This document shows positions 6,267 through 14,682 of a stretch of DNA of 43,022 bases, in pieces. The notes below the pieces were generated by a model, which made no database searches, was not told the origin of the DNA, and saw nothing but the letters and a program-made list of their open reading frames with translations. The position numbers and the translations under genes are program-made. Position 1 is the first letter of the stretch, and each line of letters starts with the position of its first letter. Origin of the DNA: Defluviitaleaceae bacterium (GTDB lineage: Bacteria; Bacillota; Clostridia; Lachnospirales; WQUN01); assembly GCA_009779755.1 (NCBI GenBank), contig WRDO01000026.1, forward strand, positions 1 to 43,022. Direction: 5' to 3'.

Positions 6267-6821
6267 ATGCGCGTAATCGCGGGTACGGCAAGGCGGATGG
6301 TATTGGTTGCCCCAAAAGGCACGGATACGCGCCCCACGGGTGACCGTGCCAAGGAAGGTCTGTTTAATATAATCGGCCCGCAGATTGTCGGTGCGCGGTT
6401 TTTGGATTTGTTTTGCGGGAGCGGGGTCATCGGGATTGAGGCGTTGAGCCGCGGCGCAAGTGAGGCCGTGTTTGCGGAACAGGCGAAACCCGCGTTGGAT
6501 GCGTTGAAAAAAAATATATCCGCGGTAAGGATGGATTCCGCCGCTGTAATATTACCGATGTCCGTTTCCGATGCGGTCAGGCAATTGGAACGGGAGGGAA
6601 GGGAATTCGATATCGTGTTCCTTGACCCGCCCTACGGCAAGGGTTTGATTGAAGGGACGATATCGGATTTGGCGAAATCATCGGTCGTAAATAAGGATGG
6701 CCTTATAATAGCCGAGACGGAGACAAGCCTCCCCCTGCCCGAAACGTCACTGTTGGAACAAAAGCGGGATTACGGGCGCACGCGGTTTTTATTTTTCCGC
6801 ATACAAGGAGAAACGGAATGA
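6267..6821 (+). CDS. rsmD: 16S rRNA (guanine966-N2)-methyltransferase RsmD
   Basis: RsmD methylates G966 of 16S rRNA using S-adenosylmethionine during small-subunit assembly. The 184-residue length is typical. The start MRVIAGTARRM and the TRPTGDRAKEGLFNII segment are family hallmarks. The SAM-binding loop FLDLFCGSGVIGIEAL lies around residues 45-60, and the catalytic motif DPPY begins at Asp120. ATG 6267 follows a TAGGAG site. The end overlaps coaD by ATGA, so the two are translationally coupled, as in many Bacillota. Confidence 0.96.
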   Translation: MRVIAGTARRMVLVAPKGTDTRPTGDRAKEGLFNIIGPQIVGARFLDLFCGSGVIGIEALSRGASEAVFAEQAKPALDALKKNISAVRMDSAAVILPMSVSDAVRQLEREGREFDIVFLDPPYGKGLIEGTISDLAKSSVVNKDGLIIAETETSLPLPETSLLEQKRDYGRTRFLFFRIQGETE

Positions 6822-7318
6822 CCCTTTTATTCCCCGGGAGCTTCGACCCGGTTACGCTTGGGCACATTGATATCGTCCGCCGCGCGGCGGCGCTCGCGGA
6901 ACGGTTAATCGTCGCGGTGCTGGACAATCCGCACAAAACGCCTTTATTCTCAACCGATGAGCGGACGGTATTATTGTGGGATGCCTTGCACGACGTAAAG
7001 GGGATCGAAATCGCGACTTTTTCCGGTTTGCTCGCGGAATACGCCGGGCAGCGTAATGTTACGGCAATCGTACGGGGTGTGCGTGATGCCGAGGATTTTA
7101 TCGGCGAAGCACGGTATGCATGGCACAACCGCTTGTTTGATGGGACAGAAACGATACTGATCCCCTCAAACCCGGCGTTTTCACATATTTCAAGCCGTAT
7201 CGTACGCGAAGCGGCAGAACATATATACCCGACAGGGTCGGATGATTCCGTTTTACGCAAGCTCGTACCGGATAATGTCCGTACGGCTTTGCGGCGAATA
7301 ATGATTGCAAAGGAGTAG
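6818..7318 (+). CDS. coaD: Phosphopantetheine adenylyltransferase
   Basis: CoaD transfers AMP from ATP to 4'-phosphopantetheine, the penultimate step of coenzyme A synthesis. The 166 residues open with LFPGSFDPVTLGHIDIV, containing the nucleotidyltransferase T-x-GH motif, and end with the HISSRIVREAA motif (ISSSxxRE-like). VRGVRDAEDF in the middle is also typical. It overlaps rsmD by four bases and is followed 6 bases later by the coiled-coil gene at 7325, a neighbourhood I recall from Clostridia. Confidence 0.97.
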   Translation: MTLLFPGSFDPVTLGHIDIVRRAAALAERLIVAVLDNPHKTPLFSTDERTVLLWDALHDVKGIEIATFSGLLAEYAGQRNVTAIVRGVRDAEDFIGEARYAWHNRLFDGTETILIPSNPAFSHISSRIVREAAEHIYPTGSDDSVLRKLVPDNVRTALRRIMIAKE

Positions 7319-7324
7319 TTTCAC

Positions 7325-7825
7325 ATGGACGCATTGTTATTTTACTTGGCCGAAATGGAAGAGGTATTGGAAACCAGTAAGAAGTCAATGATTTTTTCCG
7401 ACAAGGTATCCGTCGATAAAAATAAGTTGATGGAAATTATCACCGAGCTGCGGCTGAACATGCCCGATGATATCCGCATGGCGCAAAGGCTCTTGGGTGA
7501 CCACGACAAGGTGCTGGACGACGCGCAGAATAAGGCGAAGGTGATCTTGGAGGACGCGGAAATCGAAGCCAAAAAAATGGTGCGCGACGACGAGATTACC
7601 CGACGCGCCCAAGCCGAAGCGGTGGACATCATCGACGCGGCGAAAAAGGAAGTACGCGACATGCGCATGGGTTCGATGGAATACGCCGACGAAATATTGG
7701 AAAAAGCCGAAAGCAAAATCCGTGAAATCATGACCAACTTTGATAAACAACATAAAACCGTGATGGAATATTTCGCCCAAACCGTCGATGTGCTGTATGA
7801 GAACCGCCAGCAGCTTAGGGGGTAA
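7325..7825 (+). CDS. Coiled-coil protein, ATPase subunit-like / DivIVA-like, downstream of coaD
   Basis: This 166-residue protein has a short N-terminal region and then a long charged helix from about residue 55 to 150, with heptad-like Ala, Ile and Leu spacing (KAKVILEDAEIEAKKMV, AQAEAVDIIDAAKKEV). Similar proteins next to coaD in Clostridia are annotated as V/F-type ATPase subunit-like or DivIVA-like. The name reflects coiled-coil resemblance, not shown function. There is no membrane segment or signal. It overlaps the start of the TerB gene by about 29 bases, suggesting coupled translation. A role in cell-envelope organisation would be a guess. Confidence 0.75.
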   Translation: MDALLFYLAEMEEVLETSKKSMIFSDKVSVDKNKLMEIITELRLNMPDDIRMAQRLLGDHDKVLDDAQNKAKVILEDAEIEAKKMVRDDEITRRAQAEAVDIIDAAKKEVRDMRMGSMEYADEILEKAESKIREIMTNFDKQHKTVMEYFAQTVDVLYENRQQLRG

Positions 7826-9413
7826 CCACCCTCCTTTCGCAGAAATCGAATTGGAGGAAACGCCCGCACCCGTAGAGCAAAAAACGATTCCTTCAAGCCA
7901 ACCCATTCCCCAACGGGCATTCGACCCGTTACGCGCGCGGTTCCGCGATATGCGTATGATCGCCGACTACGCGCCGTACGCCTATCAAAACGACGGTTGG
8001 CTTTTTTATGAGCAAGCTAAGTTTATGGCCGACGTTACGGACGATTACCCGCACCGTACGGCTTTTTCCGCGTTTTATCCCTATTACCAGCGCATGGGTT
8101 ACGAACAATTGCGCACGTATTTTACATGGCGTACCTTAGTACGGGAGGGTCGGTATCCTTTCGTGGGTGCGTCTTATTTATTTTTATACATTTACGAATT
8201 GCTGTCGTGCGTGGGGGTGAGCGACCCTCGGGACGGGCTGGAAAAGTTGACCGAGCTGTGGCCGTTTTACCGCGAAGCCGTACCCTCATTAGACCAATAT
8301 CTACCGGGATGGATAAAGGATTTCCACATCTGTTACGAATTGCCGCATACCTTCGCGGCGTTTGTAACGGAACGGGGACTGCAACGGTTTTATACCGAAA
8401 ACGCCGTTGCCGCGCGGAAGGATACGGCGCAGGATTGGGTACGGCGTTCGGGTTATGACATTAAGAAATCGAAGTTCTACATCGGCAACGAGTCGTTGGC
8501 GAACAAATGCATAACGTATGTCTTTGACGCACTCCGTACATGGTGCGCGTCGCGGAACGTTGTTTTGGATGATTTATTATTCTACGATGTTCGCCGCGGG
8601 GAATTTTGGAAACCGTTCGCGCAGGCCCTGTATCACCCCGCAACCAACGAACCCGACCGCCGCGTGGAAATGCCCGGGCACGAGGTCTATATACGGCGCG
8701 GCAACCGCTGGACGCTTGAAAAAGCGCAGCCCTTCACCGGCACGCGGGAGCTGGTGGGGCATATAATCCGCAAAACGGAATCGTGCCTGCGCAAGTATTT
8801 GAAACACAAACACAAACTCACCGCCGACTCGCGAACGCTTGTGCACAGCGAACGCAAGCTAAAGGCCTCGGGCCTAACGCTTGCGGCCATGGACGCGGAA
8901 ATCGAAGCCGCCGCCGCCGCGTTCCAACGGGAGTTAAACCGCGTGGAAGTTACAGTGGACACAGGGAGCCTTGTAAAAATCCGGGAGGAAGCGCAGGATA
9001 CACAGGTAAAGCTGACAGTAGATGAAGTAAAAAACGTTGCCCCCGTCCCCGCCGCGGGAGTGGATGTCCGCTCCGCGCTTTCATCAGCACCGCTCATGGA
9101 TCGTTCCCCGGAACCCCCTCCATCGATTGTTTTACAAGTTAAGCCACCGCCCCCACTTTCCTCCGGTTGGGGTGCGTTTGCCGCCGCGTTAACCGACATG
9201 GAGCGCGAAGCGTTGACGATATTGCTCCGCGGTGAGGACGACTTAAAATCACTTGCCGACGCACAAGGAATTATGCTTGAGGTGCTGGCGGAAGGGATTA
9301 ACGAAAAAGCCGCGGATTTCGTCGGGGACAATGTGCTGGATACGGACGGCGGCTTTGTTTTGTATGAAGAGTATAGGGAAATGATTGGGGATGCCATAAA
9401 TATAAACGGCTGA
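7797..9413 (+). CDS. TerB_N / TerB_C domain protein
   Basis: TerB_N and TerB_C domains occur in tellurite-type stress and suspected defence modules, often with a DUF2791 ATPase and a helicase. The TerB_N part (about residues 45-260) shows YFTWRTLVREGRYP and SYLFLYIYELL, which are strong signatures. A charged middle with a helical stretch and a Pro-rich linker (EPPPSIVLQVKPPPP) leads to TerB_C (about 460-535), with LTDMEREALTILL and INEKAADFVGDN. The start is uncertain: ATG 7797 lacks a clear binding site but overlaps the previous gene by 29 bases, so coupling is likely; GTG 7788 and TTG 7850 are alternatives. A DUF2791 ATPase lies 7.4 kb downstream, but no helicase is in the window. Confidence 0.85.
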   Translation: MRTASSLGGNHPPFAEIELEETPAPVEQKTIPSSQPIPQRAFDPLRARFRDMRMIADYAPYAYQNDGWLFYEQAKFMADVTDDYPHRTAFSAFYPYYQRMGYEQLRTYFTWRTLVREGRYPFVGASYLFLYIYELLSCVGVSDPRDGLEKLTELWPFYREAVPSLDQYLPGWIKDFHICYELPHTFAAFVTERGLQRFYTENAVAARKDTAQDWVRRSGYDIKKSKFYIGNESLANKCITYVFDALRTWCASRNVVLDDLLFYDVRRGEFWKPFAQALYHPATNEPDRRVEMPGHEVYIRRGNRWTLEKAQPFTGTRELVGHIIRKTESCLRKYLKHKHKLTADSRTLVHSERKLKASGLTLAAMDAEIEAAAAAFQRELNRVEVTVDTGSLVKIREEAQDTQVKLTVDEVKNVAPVPAAGVDVRSALSSAPLMDRSPEPPPSIVLQVKPPPPLSSGWGAFAAALTDMEREALTILLRGEDDLKSLADAQGIMLEVLAEGINEKAADFVGDNVLDTDGGFVLYEEYREMIGDAINING

Positions 9414-9498
9414 CCCTGTTTTACTTTACCGGGAATTTTTTATCTCTGTAGCGAAAAGCGCGCAAGCCGACAATGCACAAGCAGGAGGACAAAGGTAA

Positions 9499-10662
9499 AT
9501 GAATAATGAACTCACGTTATACGCGCCTTTTATAAAAGAAATAAAGGAACTTATTTATCGCCACCAGTATGAAGCGATGAAAAAAGTCAACATTGAGCTG
9601 CTTACGCTATATTGGAAAATCGGGCACAGGATTGACCTCAGACAGCACGAGCAAGGTTGGGGCAAATCTGTTGTTGAAGTGCTGGCGAAAGAATTGCAAA
9701 AAGAATTTCCGGGTGATAAAGGATATTCCGCTCGCAATCTTTGGCGTATGCGAAATCTTTACATTGAATATTCAAATCTCGCACCAGCGGTGCAAGAAAT
9801 GATGAATCCAAGTTTGCAACCAATGATTGCAAAAGTTGATGGTGCTGAAAAATCCGCAGGAAATGTTAATGCTGAACTTCTGCCAACATCGTTGGCAGAA
9901 ATAAAAATTGGAAATCTGCCGCCATTGTTGGCAGAAATAAGTTGGACGAAAAATTATGCCATAATCGAAAAATGCAAAGACCCAATGGAGCGCATTTTCT
10001 ACATCAAAGCTACACGCCGCTTCGGTTGGACACATGACGTTCTTATCCACAACATCGGAATCAAAACCTACGAGCGTTATCTGACAAACCAAACGAATTT
10101 TGACGATGCCGTACCCGAAAAATACCGCTTGCAAGCAAAACTCGCCGTAAAGGACGAGTACAATTTCGCCTTCCTTGAAGTGGGCGAAGAACACAGCGAA
10201 GCGGAATTGGAAGCCGCCATTATGAAAAACCTACGTAAATTTTTAATCGAAATGGGCGGTTATTTTACGTTTGTGCGTGACCAATACTATCTTGATGTAA
10301 CCGATGAGGACTACCACGTTGACTTGCTCCTTTTTCATAGGCGACTGCGCTCACTTATCGCCATTGAATTAAAGATTGGCGAGTTTAAACCAGAGTATGT
10401 TGGAAAAATGCAATTCTATTTAATGTCGCTGGATGAAACAGTAAAGCTACCCGACGAAAATCCATCTATCGGTATTATCATTTGCAAAACCAAGCACCGC
10501 ACAAGGGTTGAGTACACCTTGCGAACGTCGGGCGCACCTATCGGCGTATCAACATATTCAACGCAAGACAGTTTGCCCGATAATCTGCGGGCGTTACTTC
10601 CGTCCCCTGGTGAACTTGCCCGAATTATTGGTGAGTTTGACGATGATGAGGTTGGTTTTTAA
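9499..10662 (+). CDS. YhcG/DUF1016-family PD-(D/E)xK nuclease
   Basis: This 387-residue protein matches YhcG-type proteins, found beside restriction systems and as orphans. The DUF1016 N-terminal domain is clear (LLTLYWKIGHRI, GWGKSVVEVLAKELQKEFP, YSARNLWRMRNLY). The C-terminal nuclease domain carries YHVDLLLFHRRLRSLIAIEL followed by KIGEF, giving the D...ExK residues, then KMQFYL. The middle holds a 36-bp in-frame near-repeat encoding LLPTSLAEI and LPPLLAEI. A good site (CAGGAGG) precedes ATG 9499. The gene is visibly AT-richer than its neighbours and sits between an 85-base and a 175-base gap, consistent with acquisition. Defence function is known for relatives only by association. Confidence 0.88.
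   Translation: MNNELTLYAPFIKEIKELIYRHQYEAMKKVNIELLTLYWKIGHRIDLRQHEQGWGKSVVEVLAKELQKEFPGDKGYSARNLWRMRNLYIEYSNLAPAVQEMMNPSLQPMIAKVDGAEKSAGNVNAELLPTSLAEIKIGNLPPLLAEISWTKNYAIIEKCKDPMERIFYIKATRRFGWTHDVLIHNIGIKTYERYLTNQTNFDDAVPEKYRLQAKLAVKDEYNFAFLEVGEEHSEAELEAAIMKNLRKFLIEMGGYFTFVRDQYYLDVTDEDYHVDLLLFHRRLRSLIAIELKIGEFKPEYVGKMQFYLMSLDETVKLPDENPSIGIIICKTKHRTRVEYTLRTSGAPIGVSTYSTQDSLPDNLRALLPSPGELARIIGEFDDDEVGF
9880..9940 (+). repeat. Two 25-bp near-identical direct repeats inside the YhcG gene
   Basis: Copies at 9880-9904 and 9916-9940 share CTGCC and TTGGCAGAAATAA and are offset by 36 bases, which keeps frame (12 codons). The first copy is itself a perfect hairpin, CTGCCAAC-ATC-GTTGGCAG. They lie in the variable linker between the DUF1016 and nuclease domains. 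Confidence 0.7.
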
Positions 10663-10777
10663 TCTCTGTCCATCAAAACCGTATGTGCCACAAACGGCAC
10701 GATCATCACGTTTTTTTGACATTAAATTAGATATGTTCATATAAGAATACCCCACCGATAGTCAAAGAAATCCCCCG

Positions 10778-10806
10778 TTGACAATTCTGCCAATACTGTA
10801 TATGCT
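10778..10806 (+). promoter_or_regulatory. Promoter of the GntR-ABC operon
   Basis: TTGACA (10778-10783) and TATGCT (10801-10806) are spaced by 17 bases. TATATGCT occurs twice nearby (10799-10806 and 10810-10817), a direct repeat across the -10 that could be the operator of the GntR-type regulator encoded just downstream. Autoregulation is the rule for YtrA-type regulators. Confidence 0.7.
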
Positions 10807-10838
10807 ATATATATGCTGTAAGCGAGGTGATTGAACCG

Positions 10839-11213
10839 ATGATTATCGTTTCATTGCAAAGTGAAGTACCCGCCTATGAGCAAATCAAGGCGCAAATCAA
10901 GGCGCAAATATTGTCGGGGGTGCTGACGGCTGACGAGCCGCTGACCTCCATGCGCCAGCTTGCGCGGGATTTGCGTGTGAGCGTCATTACGACGACCCGC
11001 GCATACGGCGACCTTGAGGCGGAGGGATTGATTTACACCGTCCAAGGGCGAGGGTGTTTCGTTAAGGGCAACGCGGAGTTGGTTCGCGGGCAGTATCTGC
11101 GTTCCGTTGACGATTCGTTAAAAACAGCGGCGGAGAAAGGGAAAGCGGCTGGGTTGTCCCTGCTCGAATTGACAAGCAAATTGGAGGAAGTATTTTATGG
11201 GCAACGCGATTGA
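10839..11213 (+). CDS. GntR-family (YtrA-type) transcriptional regulator
   Basis: This is a short GntR regulator of 124 residues. The winged helix occupies residues about 5-75 (VPAYEQIKAQIKAQILSG, then LTSMRQLARDLRVSVITTTR and YTVQGRGCFVKG). A small helical tail replaces the large effector domain, as in the YtrA subfamily, which typically represses an adjacent ABC transporter responding to cell-wall stress. I chose ATG 10839, with GAGGTG 9 bases upstream; a GTG at 10827 is in frame but too close to that site. The 3' end holds the ribosome binding site of the ABC gene, overlapping it by 17 bases. Confidence 0.93.
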   Translation: MIIVSLQSEVPAYEQIKAQIKAQILSGVLTADEPLTSMRQLARDLRVSVITTTRAYGDLEAEGLIYTVQGRGCFVKGNAELVRGQYLRSVDDSLKTAAEKGKAAGLSLLELTSKLEEVFYGQRD

Positions 11214-12045
11214 GATAAGGAATTTATGCAAAGAATATCCCGGCTTCGCGCTTAAGGACGTGAGCTTTAACGTCCCGAGCGGCTTGTGCTGCGGGTTTGT
11301 GGGGCCCAACGGCGCGGGCAAGACCACGACGCTTAAGGCGATGCTGGGCATGGTTCACAAGAACGGCGGCGAAATCCGGCTGCTGGGCAAAGCGGACGGC
11401 GACGTTACGGCCAAAGAGGACATCGGGGTTATGTTTGACCAACCGTACTTCCAAGAGGACTGGACGCCCCTTGATATCGAAAAGGGCATCAAACCGTTTT
11501 ACCGCGGATGGGACGGCGGGCAATACCGCAAGTATTTAACGCAGTTCGGACTTGACCCCAAAAAGAAGTTCAAGGATTTTTCGCGCGGTATGAAAATGAA
11601 ACTGTCCTTTGCGGTCCATCTTTCCCACGGGTCAAAGCTGCTCATCCTGGATGAACCCACGAGCGGCCTTGACCCCGTGGCCCGCGACGAAATGCTGGAT
11701 ATCATGCGGGAACACCTCGTTGAGGAGGATCGCACGATCCTTTTCTCCACGCATATCACGAGTGATTTGGAAAGGATCGCCGATATGATCGTTTATATTT
11801 CCGGCGGTTCCATTTCGTTCAGCGGGGACAAGGACGAGCTTGTTTCCCGCCATTGCGTCGTGCGCGGCGGCAGGTTACCGGAGGAAAAACGAAGGCACGC
11901 CATCGGGATACGCGAATACAAGGACGGTTATGAATGTCTGATGGAAACCGATAATATCGGCGGCTTGCCCCCCGACGCGGTAACCGAACGCGCGACCATC
12001 GGCGATGTGGTGGTTTATATGGAAAGGCGGTCACGATATGCTTAA
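11197..12045 (+). CDS. ABC transporter ATP-binding protein (YtrB-like)
   Basis: This 282-residue ATPase drives the membrane partner encoded next. It shows Walker A GPNGAGKTT near residue 38, the signature-like FSRGMKMKLSFA (degenerate relative to LSGGQ), Walker B LLILDEPTSGLDP and the switch His in FSTHITSD. The order regulator, ATPase, permease matches YtrABC-type systems. The start is ATG 11197 behind GGAGG inside the gntR end. The stop overlaps the permease start by 8 bases. The substrate is unknown. Confidence 0.94.
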   Translation: MGNAIEIRNLCKEYPGFALKDVSFNVPSGLCCGFVGPNGAGKTTTLKAMLGMVHKNGGEIRLLGKADGDVTAKEDIGVMFDQPYFQEDWTPLDIEKGIKPFYRGWDGGQYRKYLTQFGLDPKKKFKDFSRGMKMKLSFAVHLSHGSKLLILDEPTSGLDPVARDEMLDIMREHLVEEDRTILFSTHITSDLERIADMIVYISGGSISFSGDKDELVSRHCVVRGGRLPEEKRRHAIGIREYKDGYECLMETDNIGGLPPDAVTERATIGDVVVYMERRSRYA

Positions 12046-12727
12046 CATGATGAGACTCGATTGGCTGGGTATGAGGAAGTACCGCAGCCGTTTAATAATC
12101 GCCGTAATTACCGCTTGTATGTTCGGCGGGCTGTTCGGCGCTTGGATGATACTGCCGTATTTAGTGTTCGGTATGTTTGACGCTTCCCTCTATTGCTTCG
12201 ACGCGGAGGAAAAGGGGGAGTTGAATCGGCTCTACCTGACGCTGCCCATTTCGCGGGGGACGCTCATCACCGCAAGGTACATGCTTTCATTGATTTTACA
12301 AGGCATCGGAATCGTTGCGGGGGTCGTTTTAACGCTTATCTTTTCCCGTATACTTTACGGAAGGACGATAATCAATGAACACACCTTTATACCGAACTTA
12401 GGAACATTGGCTGTCATGACATGCGCAAGCCTGTTGATTTGCGCGTATTTAAGCCTGATTATGCACCCGATACTGCACAAGTTCGGTTACGCGAAAGCCA
12501 AGATTATCGGTTATGTCTTGCCGATTGTGGGTTCGTCTTTGTTGGTGGTAATATTTATTATGACAGCAAACCGTATCGAAGCGGTCGGCGCGGTTACGCG
12601 TTCCGCTTTTTTGTGGGCATATGGTAATCCGGTGCTTTTTTCGTTTATTATACTGTGCGTGACGGTATTATTCCTCACGGCTTCGTACGCGTTGTCGCTA
12701 AAGGTATACGCCAAACGTGATTTTTAA
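12038..12727 (+). CDS. ABC-2-type transporter permease
   Basis: This 229-residue membrane protein has six likely spanning segments: LIIAVITACMFGGLFGAWMI near the start, then YMLSLILQGIGIVAGVVLTL, LAVMTCASLLICAYLSLIM, IIGYVLPIVGSSLLVVIFI, PVLFSFIILCVTVLFLTASY and one near LPYLVFGMFDAS. The segment DAEEKGELNRLYLTLPISRG is a common ABC-2 permease feature. The frame opens further upstream, but ATG 12038 follows AAAGGCGG and overlaps the ATPase gene by 8 bases, as expected for coupled subunits. It exports an unknown substrate. Confidence 0.9.
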   Translation: MLNMMRLDWLGMRKYRSRLIIAVITACMFGGLFGAWMILPYLVFGMFDASLYCFDAEEKGELNRLYLTLPISRGTLITARYMLSLILQGIGIVAGVVLTLIFSRILYGRTIINEHTFIPNLGTLAVMTCASLLICAYLSLIMHPILHKFGYAKAKIIGYVLPIVGSSLLVVIFIMTANRIEAVGAVTRSAFLWAYGNPVLFSFIILCVTVLFLTASYALSLKVYAKRDF

Positions 12728-12747
12728 ATCCGAAGGGAGCTACAGCT

Positions 12748-13785
12748 TTGCGCAGCGAAAGGGAAATGCTTGATTTAATCAACGGCGCGGCGGAGGAATC
12801 TGTTTTCATGCAACCCATGACCCCGAAGGAACGCGCGGTCGCCGCGTTTGAATTGCGTATCCCCGACCAAGTGCCGACCTTTGAGTTGGGCTTTACGCTT
12901 GCGCCGGAAATGTTCGGGATCAACCTGTACCCGTCGGACTTAAACCGGGAAGTGATCGGCAAGTTGTCGGCATTAGATAAGGAACGCCGCTTAAACGAAG
13001 CCGCCGAGGATATCGCCAAAGTCTTTGAGACGTTGGATTGGTGCATCATTCCCGGGCATTTCGGCGCGGGTTACGTGGAGGGGACGTTCATTTCACCGGA
13101 ACGGGTATTCCTGCTTAAAAAAGTACGGGAATTGGCCGGCGGGCGCAGGATGATGGGTTACACGGCAGACGGGACTTTTTCGACATCGCCGCGCGGCGGC
13201 GTTCATTCCCTCGCGTATCGGATCAACAACGACCCGAAGGGCTTGCATGAGGAAGCCAAGACCCGCATGGAAACCGCCATCGAGCGTAATAAACGCTTGG
13301 CAGAAGCGGGCGTCGAAGTAGCTTTGCTATGCGCCGATTATTGCGACAAGATGGGGCCGTTCCTATCGCCCGTACAATTCGGGGTGTTCGTTGCGCCTTA
13401 TTTGGCGGAAATCATCGCGGAATGTAAAAAAGCGGGGATGTATACGGTCAAGCACACCGACGGTAATATCATGCCGATCTTGGATCAGCTCGTTGCGTGC
13501 CAACCCCGCGCGCTGCATTCGCTCGACCCCGCGGCGGGCGTGGATATCAAGGAGGTGAAGGCGATGATCGGCCATAAGGTCGCGCTCGTCGGCAACGTAA
13601 ATTGCACAACCTTGCAATCCGGCACGGACGATGAAGTTACCGCAAGCGCGGAATATTGCCTGACCCACGGCAAGCCGAACGGCGGTTATATTTTCAGCAC
13701 ATCCAACCTCCCCTACCGCGGTATGCCGCCGCACCGTTATCAAATGGCCTTGGACGTTTGGAAGCGGATGCGTGATTACCCATGA
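12748..13785 (+). CDS. Uroporphyrinogen decarboxylase (URO-D) family protein
   Basis: This 345-residue protein belongs to the URO-D superfamily, which includes haem-pathway HemE and corrinoid- or coenzyme M-linked methyltransferases such as MtaA. The C-terminal barrel is clear: VKHTDGNIMPILDQLVACQP, ALHSLDPAAGVDIKEVKAMI, VALVGNVNCTTLQSG and NGGYIFSTSNLPYRGMPPHR. The HemE arginine motif near the N-terminus is absent and no other haem genes are near, so a methyl-transfer or corrinoid role is more likely than HemE. The start is TTG 12748, 8 bases after GGGAG. It overlaps the next gene by ATGA. Its place in an operon with FecR and DUF2791 genes is unexplained. Confidence 0.88.
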   Translation: MRSEREMLDLINGAAEESVFMQPMTPKERAVAAFELRIPDQVPTFELGFTLAPEMFGINLYPSDLNREVIGKLSALDKERRLNEAAEDIAKVFETLDWCIIPGHFGAGYVEGTFISPERVFLLKKVRELAGGRRMMGYTADGTFSTSPRGGVHSLAYRINNDPKGLHEEAKTRMETAIERNKRLAEAGVEVALLCADYCDKMGPFLSPVQFGVFVAPYLAEIIAECKKAGMYTVKHTDGNIMPILDQLVACQPRALHSLDPAAGVDIKEVKAMIGHKVALVGNVNCTTLQSGTDDEVTASAEYCLTHGKPNGGYIFSTSNLPYRGMPPHRYQMALDVWKRMRDYP

Positions 13786-14681
13786 GGGATACCATTCGGC
13801 AAGCGCTGCGGGACCGCGCCGCCGTGTCAGCGCCGATAAAAAACCTCATCAATATCGCGTTGGACGAAATGGACGCGTTAACGCGCCTGCGGGATTCTTC
13901 CTCGCGCAACATGCAAACGGACGTCAATAACCTGACGCGAGAATTACGCAAAAAATATTTCATCGAAGAGAACGCGGCGCGCATGGTCATCGAATCCATC
14001 GCGGAATTGCTGGGTTACGTACCGCCAGCCGATTGCGAAACCTGCGCACCGTTAATTTCGGTGGATTCCCCCGAAATTAATGAGGTCGTCATTTTCGGGG
14101 ATTATACTTGGCGTGTGTTGGATATACAAGATGATAAGGCATTGCTCCTCAGCACGTTTATAATGGAGCAGCGCGCCTACCATCCCTGCTACGAAGGCGT
14201 AACATGGGAAACAAGTAAGCTGCGGGCATACCTCAACGGCGACTTTATCGAACGTTTCGACGAAGCAGAAAAGGGTCATATAGTCGAAACTTTGTTAAAC
14301 AATCCGCCGAACTTATGGTATGATATCAACGGCGGAAGTGAAACGCGCGACCGTATATTTATCCTGAGCCTCGAAGAGGTTGACAAATATTTCGGCGACA
14401 GCGGCGATTACGCGAATAAAAGGCGTAAGAAATACGACGGCGGCAAGTGGGTAAGCGACGATAACGGCTGGATCCTGTCCAACGAATTCGATAACAGCCG
14501 CGTCGCCGAACACAACGGGTTAGCTTCTTTTTGGTGGCTTCGGTCGCCCGGCTACAGTGAATACACGATCGCTTACGTAAGCACCACCGGCAACATCCCG
14601 CTTAACGGCGACCGCGTATGTATAGGACGCGGAGGCGTAAGACCGGCTATGTGGGCAAGATTGGCAACCGTGGAGGCATAA
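13782..14681 (+). CDS. DUF6273-domain protein with N-terminal helical domain
   Basis: Residues about 105-290 match the DUF6273 pattern: VVIFGDYTWRVLDIQDDKALLLS, then TWETSKLRAYLNGDFIERF, RIFILSLEEVDKYF and SFWWLRSPGYS, ending GVRPAMWARL. DUF6273 is a fold of unknown role, often surface-linked or in repeats. The first 95 residues are helical (IRQALRDRAAVSAPIKNLIN, then REL...YFIEENAARMVIESIAELLGY). They resemble small helical domains seen in front of effector-type modules, but I cannot name them. There is no signal peptide. ATG 13782 overlaps the URO-D stop by four bases, and the next gene starts one base after this stop. Confidence 0.8.
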   Translation: MRDTIRQALRDRAAVSAPIKNLINIALDEMDALTRLRDSSSRNMQTDVNNLTRELRKKYFIEENAARMVIESIAELLGYVPPADCETCAPLISVDSPEINEVVIFGDYTWRVLDIQDDKALLLSTFIMEQRAYHPCYEGVTWETSKLRAYLNGDFIERFDEAEKGHIVETLLNNPPNLWYDINGGSETRDRIFILSLEEVDKYFGDSGDYANKRRKKYDGGKWVSDDNGWILSNEFDNSRVAEHNGLASFWWLRSPGYSEYTIAYVSTTGNIPLNGDRVCIGRGGVRPAMWARLATVEA

Positions 14682-14682
14682 C

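Noticed and set aside
8687..9397. Open frame of 236 codons on the minus strand opposite the TerB gene
   Set aside because: Low-complexity Ser/Ala-rich translation with no start signal; a shadow of the TerB_C coding region.
10679..10719. Terminator after the YhcG gene
   Set aside because: GTGCC and GGCAC form only a 5-bp stem, and the T-run starts 10 bases later, too far for a standard terminator.
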